From a bacterium (GTDB lineage: Bacteria; Bacillota; Clostridia; Lachnospirales; Lachnospiraceae): DNA of 64,000 nt. Shown here one piece after another: positions 55,206 to 63,197 of the stretch. The stretch covers positions 1-64,000 of the forward strand of contig JAMPGX010000010.1 of assembly GCA_023663725.1 (NCBI GenBank), read 5' to 3'. Below the pieces are notes generated by a model, which saw only the letters and a list, made by a program, of their open reading frames with translations, did no database searches and had not been told where the DNA came from. The position numbers and the translations under genes are program-made. Each line of letters begins with the position of its first letter. The stretch's first letter is position 1.

Positions 55206-57485
55206 TTATATGCTGCCGCCATATCCGGCATTTTGCCAACAGGTAACGCCCCTCTCCTCTTTTCGCCAATAATCCTGTTCCACACAGTCCCAGACAATGT
55301 TTTCATAAGTGATGGCCCCATATTCATCCGGTGGAATTGTATAGTTGACAGTCACAATATCGCTGGGCTTCCACCTGACGATCTCCGTCACCTCGTACCC
55401 CTCCGCCTCCACTTTTCCGACCAAATCAAAGCCGCAGAGCTCCTGCAATTCTTCCCTTGAGATGTGCTCTCCCACATCCGGCTTGAGTTCTCCGGCTCCT
55501 GTTTCTCCAGGCTTTCTTTCATAATGGTAAAAATAGGGTCTCCAGGTATGTCCCGTCCACAGATCGTCCGCCGGTTCATAGTAATGATCATAGCCATTTG
55601 CCCATACCTCAAAATCCCATCGGCTCTCCGGACGATAAAGCACCTCCCCAATCTGCGGCAAATGTACCTGCACCGGTTCCCCGTTTTCCACCGTCCAGAC
55701 ACGGCTTAGATTGGCAGTAAGGACTATGGCAGAATGGCAATAGAGATATTTCTGCCTGTGATCTGCTGTCTCAAATATCATCTGTCCGTCAATCATGCGA
55801 TAACTTTCCTTTATAGAGCTATCCGACAGGCAAACGCAACAGTCTGCTCCCGCAAACCAATAGTCGCCGCTGTATTCGACGCTGCCAAAATCACCATCGC
55901 CTTTTTCCCCAAAGAACAGAAACGCCTCGTACCTGCCGTCCCCGTCAAAGTCGTCATAATCCATATGCAGCAGAGAGTCCTCCCCCATGCCGGACTTGAG
56001 CAGCGCATTTCTCTTTAATGTGTCATACTGGGTCAGAATCAACGTCTGCAACTGCTCCCGCAATGTCTCTTTCGTATCCATATCTTTCTGTAAGAGCGTA
56101 CAGGTATTCTCCCTCAGTATCTTATTGGCGGCATTGTCTTTCCATTCCTGCAAAGCCTCGTCATACTGCGCCTCGGATACTTCTTTATCATCTATTTCAT
56201 ACAGCGAAATCGGGACATCGTCTTCCCTGCCGTCGGCGTAGCGCCATCCAGACATAAATTCCTGAAGAACCGTATCCTCTGCTGCGTTTACCTGATGTAT
56301 GCGCAATACAGTGCCGCTGCTCCGATAATCACTGAAAATAATCCCCTCTTTTTCCCGATAAACGGTAGTTCCCTCCGGCGATATGCCGTAATTTCCCACC
56401 AAGACTGCTTTGCCACGTTCACAGGTATAGATCTCCGCCTCGTAAACGTTGATGACTGCCAGCTCCGGGATATCGTCTCCGTCTAGATAGAGCAGCGTAA
56501 AAGGCACTGTCTTCCGTTCATTGGCAAGCTCTCTCAACAACAGTCCGTAGGCATCCAATGCCTCCTCCTGTCGGGCAACCAGATCCAAAATCGGCTGAGA
56601 GTCTCTTTTCCACAGTAAACTATCTATCTGCTGTGTAAGCGCAGGCAACAGATTGTCTTCACTCAGGGCAATACCGTCCTCATAGCCGATCAGCACATAG
56701 CTCTGGCTGTCATACAACTCCTCCCATTTGGCCTCATATATTTCCTCTGTTGTGGACTTATCATCTATCTCATAATATTCTGCATATATGAGTTCCTGCT
56801 CTTTCCACAAATACTCTGGCCAGGAATGCATACGGCAGATAACGTTTATCTCTCCGTCCGTCAACTGGTGAAAATATGTAAGGGCCTCCCCCTGTCCCAT
56901 AAAATGGTCGAAGATCATACCATCTCCTTCCACATACTGCATTTTCCCGAAGGAACCGAACTCCCCCAGCTCCACTACCTCGCCCTGCGCATAGGTACAG
57001 ACATTTACCCCAGCCGCATGGCAATCATTCCGAAACAGCAGCAGTTCAGGAACCGCGTCCCCGTCGATCAATACCAGCCGAAAGCGGTATTCCATATCTG
57101 TATCAGATCTTTGGGCAAGGCATTCCAATAAAAACTGACAGTACGCTCTGGCGTAGGGAGCTTCCAGTGAACATTGTATCTCCTTCGAAATCCCCTTCCC
57201 ATCCAGAGCAGTCTCCTGCGCTGCCTCGATTGCCTGTGATTGCTCTACGGTTGCCTGTGGCTCCGCCGATTCTTCCAGTTGCGACGGATGCGCACTGTTT
57301 TCCTGTTCTATACTCCTGTCCTCTGGCGATGTGCACACATTATCTTCCTGCTCCGCAGATTTGGCTATCAACAGCCCTTCCATGTTTTCTTTATGTTCCG
57401 GCGTCCCGCATCCATTGGTCAATAGCAAGATGACACAGCTAAGTAGCATGACCGCAGTTTTCCACCTTTTTGTGTTTTTAGCCAT
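55206..57485 (-). CDS. Large lipoprotein, 759 aa, unknown
   Basis: Signal peptide with lipobox LTNGC (Cys about residue 27) and a Q/E/S-rich linker (~40-105). Two repeated blocks (about 110-240 and 290-430) share the pattern LLLFRND...VCTYAQGEVVELGEFG and LAVINVYEAEIYTCERGKAVLVGNYG, suggesting VCBS/EF-hand-free beta-propeller-like repeats; a third related region has DDFDGDGRYEAFLFFGEKGDGD. No known family assigned. Within the operon of intracellular proteins it is the only surface component. ATG at 57485, 2 bases after the methyltransferase stop. Confidence 0.7.
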   Translation of the reverse strand: MAKNTKRWKTAVMLLSCVILLLTNGCGTPEHKENMEGLLIAKSAEQEDNVCTSPEDRSIEQENSAHPSQLEESAEPQATVEQSQAIEAAQETALDGKGISKEIQCSLEAPYARAYCQFLLECLAQRSDTDMEYRFRLVLIDGDAVPELLLFRNDCHAAGVNVCTYAQGEVVELGEFGSFGKMQYVEGDGMIFDHFMGQGEALTYFHQLTDGEINVICRMHSWPEYLWKEQELIYAEYYEIDDKSTTEEIYEAKWEELYDSQSYVLIGYEDGIALSEDNLLPALTQQIDSLLWKRDSQPILDLVARQEEALDAYGLLLRELANERKTVPFTLLYLDGDDIPELAVINVYEAEIYTCERGKAVLVGNYGISPEGTTVYREKEGIIFSDYRSSGTVLRIHQVNAAEDTVLQEFMSGWRYADGREDDVPISLYEIDDKEVSEAQYDEALQEWKDNAANKILRENTCTLLQKDMDTKETLREQLQTLILTQYDTLKRNALLKSGMGEDSLLHMDYDDFDGDGRYEAFLFFGEKGDGDFGSVEYSGDYWFAGADCCVCLSDSSIKESYRMIDGQMIFETADHRQKYLYCHSAIVLTANLSRVWTVENGEPVQVHLPQIGEVLYRPESRWDFEVWANGYDHYYEPADDLWTGHTWRPYFYHYERKPGETGAGELKPDVGEHISREELQELCGFDLVGKVEAEGYEVTEIVRWKPSDIVTVNYTIPPDEYGAITYENIVWDCVEQDYWRKEERGVTCWQNAGYGGSI

Positions 57486-57486
57486 A

Positions 57487-58119
57487 TCAGCCTTCCTCAA
57501 TCACCTCAAAATCAATATGCAACAATTTTTTCCTATTGGGCAGGGGATACTCTTTTGTTCCCAGATGAGTATATCCGGCCGCACACACAGTTCTGCCCAG
57601 TTCTGCAGCATTTATCTGGCTGTGGATACCGCCGAGTCCGTCAAAGGCATGAAGATAGGGAGAGTCAGAGACAAACTCCTCCCCGGTATCCAGCTGAATG
57701 CCACAGGAGACAACTTTCGGTCTTACCCTTTCAACAATCCTCTGAAAGCAGTCACACCCGATATATTCCACCAGCAGATTCGCGATCAACAGCTCAGCCG
57801 CTGGCAATCCATCGCTTTCCGTCCGCAGATCAAGGCAAAGACAGTGTAAAATATCCGCAAGCCCCTGATATCTTTTCTGAACCTCACGCAGATACTCCCC
57901 ATTCACATCCACACCATAAACCGCCCTGTATTTTTGCGGGTTGATATGCTCCAGACCGTTGCCGCCCGCAACTCCCAGAATCATGACGCTTTGTACCGGA
58001 TAGGCAGACAACTGCTCCTTCATCATCTCGTTAAGCGCCTGGAGCTGCATCACCGTATGCAGCTTCATATGGTTTTCATAGTCAGAAAGCTTTATCGATT
58101 CCCACGGATTGTTTGTCAT
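57487..58119 (-). CDS. Class I SAM-dependent methyltransferase
   Basis: 210 aa. SAM motif I is MILGVAGGNGLEHI (about 46-59) and motif II GVDVNGEYL; the rest follows the seven-strand fold (LLIANLLVEYIGCDCF). Substrate unknown. It overlaps the phosphatase stop by 4 bases (ATGA), so translation is coupled. Confidence 0.8.
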   Translation of the reverse strand: MTNNPWESIKLSDYENHMKLHTVMQLQALNEMMKEQLSAYPVQSVMILGVAGGNGLEHINPQKYRAVYGVDVNGEYLREVQKRYQGLADILHCLCLDLRTESDGLPAAELLIANLLVEYIGCDCFQRIVERVRPKVVSCGIQLDTGEEFVSDSPYLHAFDGLGGIHSQINAAELGRTVCAAGYTHLGTKEYPLPNRKKLLHIDFEVIEEG

Positions 58120-59132
58120 CCCAACAGCTTCCTCCTGATCAGCGCCGTCTCTTCCCGCGTCACGCCCCGCGCCTCAAGATAATCCTCCACCGTATCAAAG
58201 CGCTCCTGAAAGAGCCTTAGAAACTCCCTCATATAGCTCTCATCCGGTATCACAATGCCCATATCCACCTCCGGATAATTCTGATGGATCAATTCAAAGC
58301 GTTTCTGATTGCACTCGCGGGTCAACAGATAGTCATACACGATATCCTCGTCGCTGACGCCGCACAGCTTCAGCAAAAGAGCGCTGACCACGCCCGTACG
58401 GTCCTTACCCGCCGTACAGTTGATCATCACACCAGCGGGGGCGGCGGCTATCCTCTGAAAGACCAGCGGCATGTTCTTCGCCATGGCAATATCCATATAA
58501 CTGCCAGGAACTGCCTCCCGACTCTCCGGTATGCCGCTCCCCTCGTCGATAGGTACATGGCAGTACGCAAAGCCCGCCGCGTTCTCAAATCCGCTGGGCG
58601 CCCTCAGAATATCCTCCCCTCCCCGCATATCTATGATCGTGGTGATATGGTGACTTTTCAGCAGGGCAATATCCTCCTCGTCAGGGTATTTCTGCACATC
58701 GCTTCGCCAGACAGCGTTCATGCGGGTGTACCGCCCTCTTTCTATGGTCCTGTAACCTCCCAACTCTCTGGTATTCAATGTGGTATGTAAAAGGGTATGA
58801 GGAACGGCATTCCAGGCCAGTTTCCATCCCCACTGATACTCGTCCAGACCAGCCTGTCCCCGCGAAAACGCATCCAGCTCCTTCAGACAGAATGTCACAG
58901 CCATCTCAATAAATTCATCCGCCTTCTGCTCCGTGAAAAAGAACAGACTCCCGTCCTGACAGGAATTATAATCCTCCTTCAGTTCTTCATAAAAATTCTC
59001 ATATCCAAAGGGATAGAGCTTATGAATCGCCTCATCCGCAAAATCCTGCGGGAGCGTGATATCATCCTGCAACTGATATTTCCTGACCACATAAGTATTG
59101 ATCAGCGCATAATCAATGTGAAGCCGGTCCAC
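58116..59132 (-). CDS. Tyrosine/dual-specificity phosphatase (Y_phosphatase3-like)
   Basis: 338 aa. The signature C-x5-R is INCTAGKDRTGVV (C239, R245), and NTRELGGYRTIERGRYTR and IIDMRGGEDI match bacterial PTPs of the PF13350 type. Residues 1-115 are an extra N-terminal domain (YALINTYVVRKYQLQDDI; FYEELKEDYNSCQDGS) not seen in small PTPs. The first usable start in this frame is a GTG at 59132 with a poor ribosome binding site; a good site at ~59185 feeds an ATG (59176) in another frame that stops after 24 codons, so a frameshift or unusual start is possible. Confidence 0.78.
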   Translation of the reverse strand: MDRLHIDYALINTYVVRKYQLQDDITLPQDFADEAIHKLYPFGYENFYEELKEDYNSCQDGSLFFFTEQKADEFIEMAVTFCLKELDAFSRGQAGLDEYQWGWKLAWNAVPHTLLHTTLNTRELGGYRTIERGRYTRMNAVWRSDVQKYPDEEDIALLKSHHITTIIDMRGGEDILRAPSGFENAAGFAYCHVPIDEGSGIPESREAVPGSYMDIAMAKNMPLVFQRIAAAPAGVMINCTAGKDRTGVVSALLLKLCGVSDEDIVYDYLLTRECNQKRFELIHQNYPEVDMGIVIPDESYMREFLRLFQERFDTVEDYLEARGVTREETALIRRKLLG

Positions 59133-59198
59133 ATCAGAATATCCGTTATCGCCAAATGTATGATCCTGGACGCCATAGTTCCCTTTTCCTCCTCCAAA

Positions 59199-59738
59199 CT
59201 AGGAGATCTGTTCAATCCGGCACTTTTGACACAGTGGATACTGCTCGATAAAGGGCATTATCCTGTCTTTCATCTCAGCATAGGAGGTCCCATAGAAATA
59301 CAGCGCCGTATGCGTTTTCCCCTCCCAATAGCTGTACATTCTGCCGACTCCCTCCATAGCCTTCTCCATCTGTTCGATCACATAATTGATATCACAGCTC
59401 TGATATACCTCTGGCGGCAGATCGACACCGTTCGAATAATAGGCCAATCCCTCCAATGTGCCTACCTCGATTTCCGGATCTACACCCTGTAAGAGAGACC
59501 CCTTGGGAATCCCGATTCTGTTGAGCAAACGCACCAGCCATTCCACCTGCTCCGAGTCATCATCAGACAACGCAATCTCAATGTCACAGTAAGTAACTTC
59601 CCCGTCGGGCCTTTGCGCCGTTCCCCCTCCGGTTATTTCTCCTATCCCCTTTTCTTTCAATATCTCCTCCAAAGCATCTTCCAGCTCAAATCTATGAATG
59701 GGCTGAAACTTCGCATTCAATTTTAATGTCAAATACAT
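59199..59738 (-). CDS. Hypothetical protein, 179 aa
   Basis: No signal peptide. MYLTLKLNAKFQPIHRFELEDALEEIL at the N terminus resembles proteins of immunity or stress modules; the middle DGEVTYCDIEIALSDDD and the end GKTHTALYFYGTSYAEMKDRIMPFIEQYP form a beta-rich fold. No family assigned. The ATG at 59738 follows AGGAGGGATTGGA. It is the first gene of the Hsp70/J/kinase operon. Confidence 0.65.
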   Translation of the reverse strand: MYLTLKLNAKFQPIHRFELEDALEEILKEKGIGEITGGGTAQRPDGEVTYCDIEIALSDDDSEQVEWLVRLLNRIGIPKGSLLQGVDPEIEVGTLEGLAYYSNGVDLPPEVYQSCDINYVIEQMEKAMEGVGRMYSYWEGKTHTALYFYGTSYAEMKDRIMPFIEQYPLCQKCRIEQIS

Positions 59739-59835
59739 TCCAATCCCTCCTATTTGTAATCGCTGCGCGATGGCACTAAAGGGTAAAGTCCCTTCGGCGC
59801 GCACCAGACGCAATCTCCCCCTGCGATAGTCCCGA

Positions 59836-59976
59836 GTCCTGGGCGGGGTATATGCCCTTGCAGCGGTCGTTGTGAACCGTCGGTACTTAGCGGGCGTACT
59901 GTGCCCGCTTATGTACCGCTACGGCGAACACCGAGCGGGAGCGTGCCGCAACAAGGGCATATACCCCGCCCAGGAC
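59836..59976. repeat. Structured dispersed repeat, copy B
   Basis: 141 bases. Outer arms of 25 bp match perfectly (59836-59860 with 59952-59976). The core has CCGTCGGTACTTAGCG (59877-59892, identical to copy A), an inner hairpin (GCGGGC/GCCCGC), the returning GTACC...ACGG and AGCGGGAGCGTGCC (59934-59947, one difference from copy A). It lies 33 bases beyond the gyrB stop. The rest of the gap (59739-60009) shows nothing else. Confidence 0.85.
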
Positions 59977-60009
59977 GAGACTTCCACATCCCAAGGGTAG
60001 TATTCCACA

Positions 60010-61938
60010 CTATGCGTTATAATCCAACTCCGCATCCGTGGCATGCTCATAAATAAACGCCTTCCGCGGCGGAACATCCGTTCCCATCAGCGTGCTGGTG
60101 AGATCTGTCGCCAGCCTTGCATCCTCGATCTCCACCCGCTTCATCATCCGCGTGGCCGGATCCAGCGTAGTCTCCCACAGCTGCTGTGCGTCCATCTCTC
60201 CCAGACCCTTGTACCTCTGCAGCGTAAAAGGCCCCTTGTGACTCTTGCGATACCTTTCCAGAGCCTTGTCATCATACAGATACTCCTCCTTGCCTTTGGA
60301 GGGCATGGCCTTGTACAGCGGCGGCATGGCCAGATATACATGCCCCTCATAGATCAGCTCCGGCATAAAACGGTAGAACAGCGTCAACAGCAGCATAGAA
60401 ATATGAGAACCGTCCACATCCGCATCTGTCATGATGATGATCTTGTCATAGCGCAGCTTGGAGATATCAAAATCGTTGCCATACCCCTCCGAAAATCCGC
60501 AGCCAAACGCGTTGATCATCGTCTTGATCTCCGCGTTGGCAAGCACCTTGTCGATACTGGCCTTCTCTACATTCAGGATCTTGCCCCTTATCGGCAGGAT
60601 CGCCTGGAAGCTGCGGTCCCTGGCTGTCTTGGCGCTGCCGCCGGCGGAATCGCCCTCCACAATGAATATCTCGCAACGCGAAGGGTCCTTGGACTCACAG
60701 TTGGCCAATTTCCCATTGGAATCAAAGGAAAATTTCTGTTTGGTCAGCATATTGGTCCTGGCCTTCTCCTCCGTCTTACGAATCTTGGCCGCCTTCTCCG
60801 CACAGCCGATAATGTTCTTGAGCACCTCCAGATTGCGGTCAAAATAGCGGACGATCTCCTCTCCGGTAATCTTGGCCACCACCTTGGCAGCGTCCTGATT
60901 GTCCAGCTTGGTCTTGGTCTGCCCCTCAAAACGGGGATCGGGATGCTTGATGGACACCACCGCCGTCATGCCGTTGCGCACGTCCGCACCGGTAAAATTC
61001 ACATCTTTTTCCTTGAGGATACCCAACTCCCGCGCATAGGTATTGATCACATTGGTGAACTGAGTCTTAAAGCCTGTCAGATGGGTGCCGCCCTCGGAAT
61101 TATAAATATTATTGCAGAATCCCAGCACATTCTCATGAAACTCATTCACATACTGAAAAGCAACCTCCACCACAATGCCTTCAGATTCCCCTTTAAAGTA
61201 AATACATTCATGGACAGGCTCATCCCCTCTGTTCATATCCTTGATAAAGCCTGTGATACCTTCCGGCTCATGAAAAGTGACCTGCTCCGGCTCCTCCCTG
61301 CGCTTGTCCTCAAAGATAATCGTCAGCTGAGGGTTCAGGTAAGCTGTCTCATGAAGACGACTCTTAACCTCATCCTCCTTGAAACGGGTCTTGTCAAAGA
61401 TCGTGTCATCCGGCAGGAAATTGATCGTAGTGCCCGTCTCTCTGGTCTTGCCAATGATGGGAAGAAGGCCATTCTCCAGCTCTATCACCGGCAGTCCTCG
61501 CTCATATTGATCCTGATAGACGCATCCCCCAACCTTGACTGTAACAGTCAACCGATTGGACAACGCATTGACCACTGAGGAGCCCACTCCGTGCAGTCCC
61601 CCGCTGGTCTTGTAGGCATTGTTGTCAAATTTCCCCCCCGCATGCAGCGTGGTAAACACCAGGCGCTCAGCGCTGATGCCCTTCTCATGCATCCCCACGG
61701 GAATGCCCCTGCCGTTGTCGCTGACAGTGGCGGAGCCGTCCGCCTCCAGAGTCACCCGAATGGTGTCGCAATACCCCGCCAGATGCTCGTCTACAGAGTT
61801 ATCGACAATCTCATAAATCAAATGGTTCAGCCCTTTGGTTGAAACGCTGCCAATATACATGCCCGGACGTTTGCGCACCGCCTCCAGACCTTCCAACACT
61901 GTGATGCTGGAAGCGTCATAATTCGTTGTTTTTGCCAT
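60010..61938 (-). CDS. gyrB: DNA gyrase/topoisomerase IV subunit B
   Basis: 642 aa. GHKL ATPase domain (EIVDNSVDEHLAGYC, DNGRGIPVG, TSGGLHGVGSSVVNALS), TOPRIM domain with EGDSAGGSA and DADVDGSHI, and a normal GyrB C terminus. YDASSITVLEGLEAVRKRPGMYIGSVSTKGLNHLI is like the second-copy type of Clostridia; with the A subunit at 40.5 kb it may be the topo IV-like pair. The ATG follows AAGGGGTAATCT. Confidence 0.92.
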   Translation of the reverse strand: MAKTTNYDASSITVLEGLEAVRKRPGMYIGSVSTKGLNHLIYEIVDNSVDEHLAGYCDTIRVTLEADGSATVSDNGRGIPVGMHEKGISAERLVFTTLHAGGKFDNNAYKTSGGLHGVGSSVVNALSNRLTVTVKVGGCVYQDQYERGLPVIELENGLLPIIGKTRETGTTINFLPDDTIFDKTRFKEDEVKSRLHETAYLNPQLTIIFEDKRREEPEQVTFHEPEGITGFIKDMNRGDEPVHECIYFKGESEGIVVEVAFQYVNEFHENVLGFCNNIYNSEGGTHLTGFKTQFTNVINTYARELGILKEKDVNFTGADVRNGMTAVVSIKHPDPRFEGQTKTKLDNQDAAKVVAKITGEEIVRYFDRNLEVLKNIIGCAEKAAKIRKTEEKARTNMLTKQKFSFDSNGKLANCESKDPSRCEIFIVEGDSAGGSAKTARDRSFQAILPIRGKILNVEKASIDKVLANAEIKTMINAFGCGFSEGYGNDFDISKLRYDKIIIMTDADVDGSHISMLLLTLFYRFMPELIYEGHVYLAMPPLYKAMPSKGKEEYLYDDKALERYRKSHKGPFTLQRYKGLGEMDAQQLWETTLDPATRMMKRVEIEDARLATDLTSTLMGTDVPPRKAFIYEHATDAELDYNA

Positions 61939-62005
61939 AGATTACCCCTTATTCTGTGATTTATTTATGCAGTTATTCCTTCATTTGCATTTTTTACCCA
62001 AATGC

Positions 62006-62011
62006 ATTATA
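62006..62011 (-). promoter_or_regulatory. Probable -10 box of gyrB
   Basis: TATAAT on the minus strand about 70 bases before the gyrB ATG, preceded by TGTATGT (extended -10 like). A convincing -35 was not found. Confidence 0.5.
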
Positions 62012-62093
62012 ACATACATTTTGTGGAGAGAAAAGAATAAAACTACTATATTTGCCTGCAATATTTTACTTTTGCAGGAAATCCTGCAGTCGC

Positions 62094-62130
62094 AAAACGG
62101 CGGACCTCTTTTCGAGGCATCCGCCGTTTT
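62094..62130 (-). terminator. Terminator after degV
   Basis: An 11-bp stem (62094-62104 with 62120-62130) extended by CCTC/GAGG, ending in TTTT on the minus strand. A small perfect palindrome (62073-62088) lies just beyond it. Confidence 0.85.
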
Positions 62131-62219
62131 ATTCGAACTCTATTTTTGCCCATCTCTCGGCATTCTCTCTGTAGAATAATTCTTTGACATATGGCTGCTC
62201 AGGCAATCAGCGACTCCGC

Positions 62220-63089
62220 CTAAACCTCTATCTTCTTACAGCAGGCGAACGCCAGCGCGCCGGGACCGATATGGCAGGCCACGCTCAGAGACAACGGGTC
62301 GATGTGTATGTCGTAGCCTGGGAACTGCTCCAGAATCTCATTCCGATAAGCCTCCGCAGCCTCCTCATTGGCAGTATGCGCAATCTGTAACCAGATATGT
62401 TTATCCTCCGTCATGCCGCCAAAACGATTCTCAATGTCGTTCTTGATTGCATTGATCATAATGGACTTCCCTTGATTCGTAGTGCGAGCCTTGGCGAAAG
62501 CGTCAAGCTTCTCCCCCTGAATCTGTAGCACGGGTTTTAGTTTCAGCAGTGTGCCGAGAGCCGCCGCCGCGGGAGTGATGCGACCGCCCTTCTTGAGATA
62601 ATACAGGGTATCCAACATTATATAGATGCTGCTGTTGAATTTATCCTCCTCCAGAAAATTCTTGATCTCCAGAGCGGACATTCCCTTTGAGGCAAGAAGC
62701 TTGGCATCCAGAGCCGACTGTCTCTGTGTCACGGAAATTCGCTGATTGTTTACTACCTGCACTCTGCCCTCATAGTCCTGAGCCAGCATGATGGCGCTCT
62801 GGCAGGAACCGGACAGACCGCTGCTCATAGGAATGTGTACGATCTCGTCATAGTCCTTCAGCACCTCATTCCACAACTGCATCACCGACTCAGGGGACGG
62901 CTGACTGGTGTGGATATCGGCCCCTCCCTGCAGCTTCTCATAGAACTGGTCCTGAGTCAGACTAATATCCTCATAATAGGTCTCCTCATTGATAAAGAAC
63001 GGCATGGGCAACACGAAAATGCCCATCTCCTTCCCCTGTGACTGGGTAATTCCGCTATTGCTATCCGTGATAATAGCTACCTTTGACAT
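62220..63089 (-). CDS. DegV family protein (fatty-acid-binding)
   Basis: 289 aa. IITDSNSGIT at the N terminus, SQPSPESVMQLW, PMSSGLSGSCQSA, the central KKGGRITPAAAALGTLLKLKPVL and the C-terminal HIGPGALAFAC are diagnostic. DegV/FakB proteins bind fatty acids for the FakA kinase; no fakA gene is nearby. The gene lies after recG, with a promoter at 63169-63197. Confidence 0.93.
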   Translation of the reverse strand: MSKVAIITDSNSGITQSQGKEMGIFVLPMPFFINEETYYEDISLTQDQFYEKLQGGADIHTSQPSPESVMQLWNEVLKDYDEIVHIPMSSGLSGSCQSAIMLAQDYEGRVQVVNNQRISVTQRQSALDAKLLASKGMSALEIKNFLEEDKFNSSIYIMLDTLYYLKKGGRITPAAAALGTLLKLKPVLQIQGEKLDAFAKARTTNQGKSIMINAIKNDIENRFGGMTEDKHIWLQIAHTANEEAAEAYRNEILEQFPGYDIHIDPLSLSVACHIGPGALAFACCKKIEV

Positions 63090-63168
63090 AGTATATTCCT
63101 CTCCCGAACCGCTCTTAACTGCATGTCGACACTCTTTTCTGATACTCGCGAACGGTTTCCGCTAGTAT

Positions 63169-63197
63169 AGTATACCCTTAAATCGTCCTAAAGTCAA
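63169..63197 (-). promoter_or_regulatory. Promoter of degV inside the recG 3' end
   Basis: Minus strand TTGACT (63192-63197), 17-base spacer, TATACT (63169-63174). The -35 box lies in the last codons of recG. Confidence 0.75.

Noticed and set aside
60043-61578. 511-codon open frame on the + strand opposite gyrB
   Set aside because: Antisense frame of a strongly conserved topoisomerase gene; no ribosome binding site or recognisable domain.
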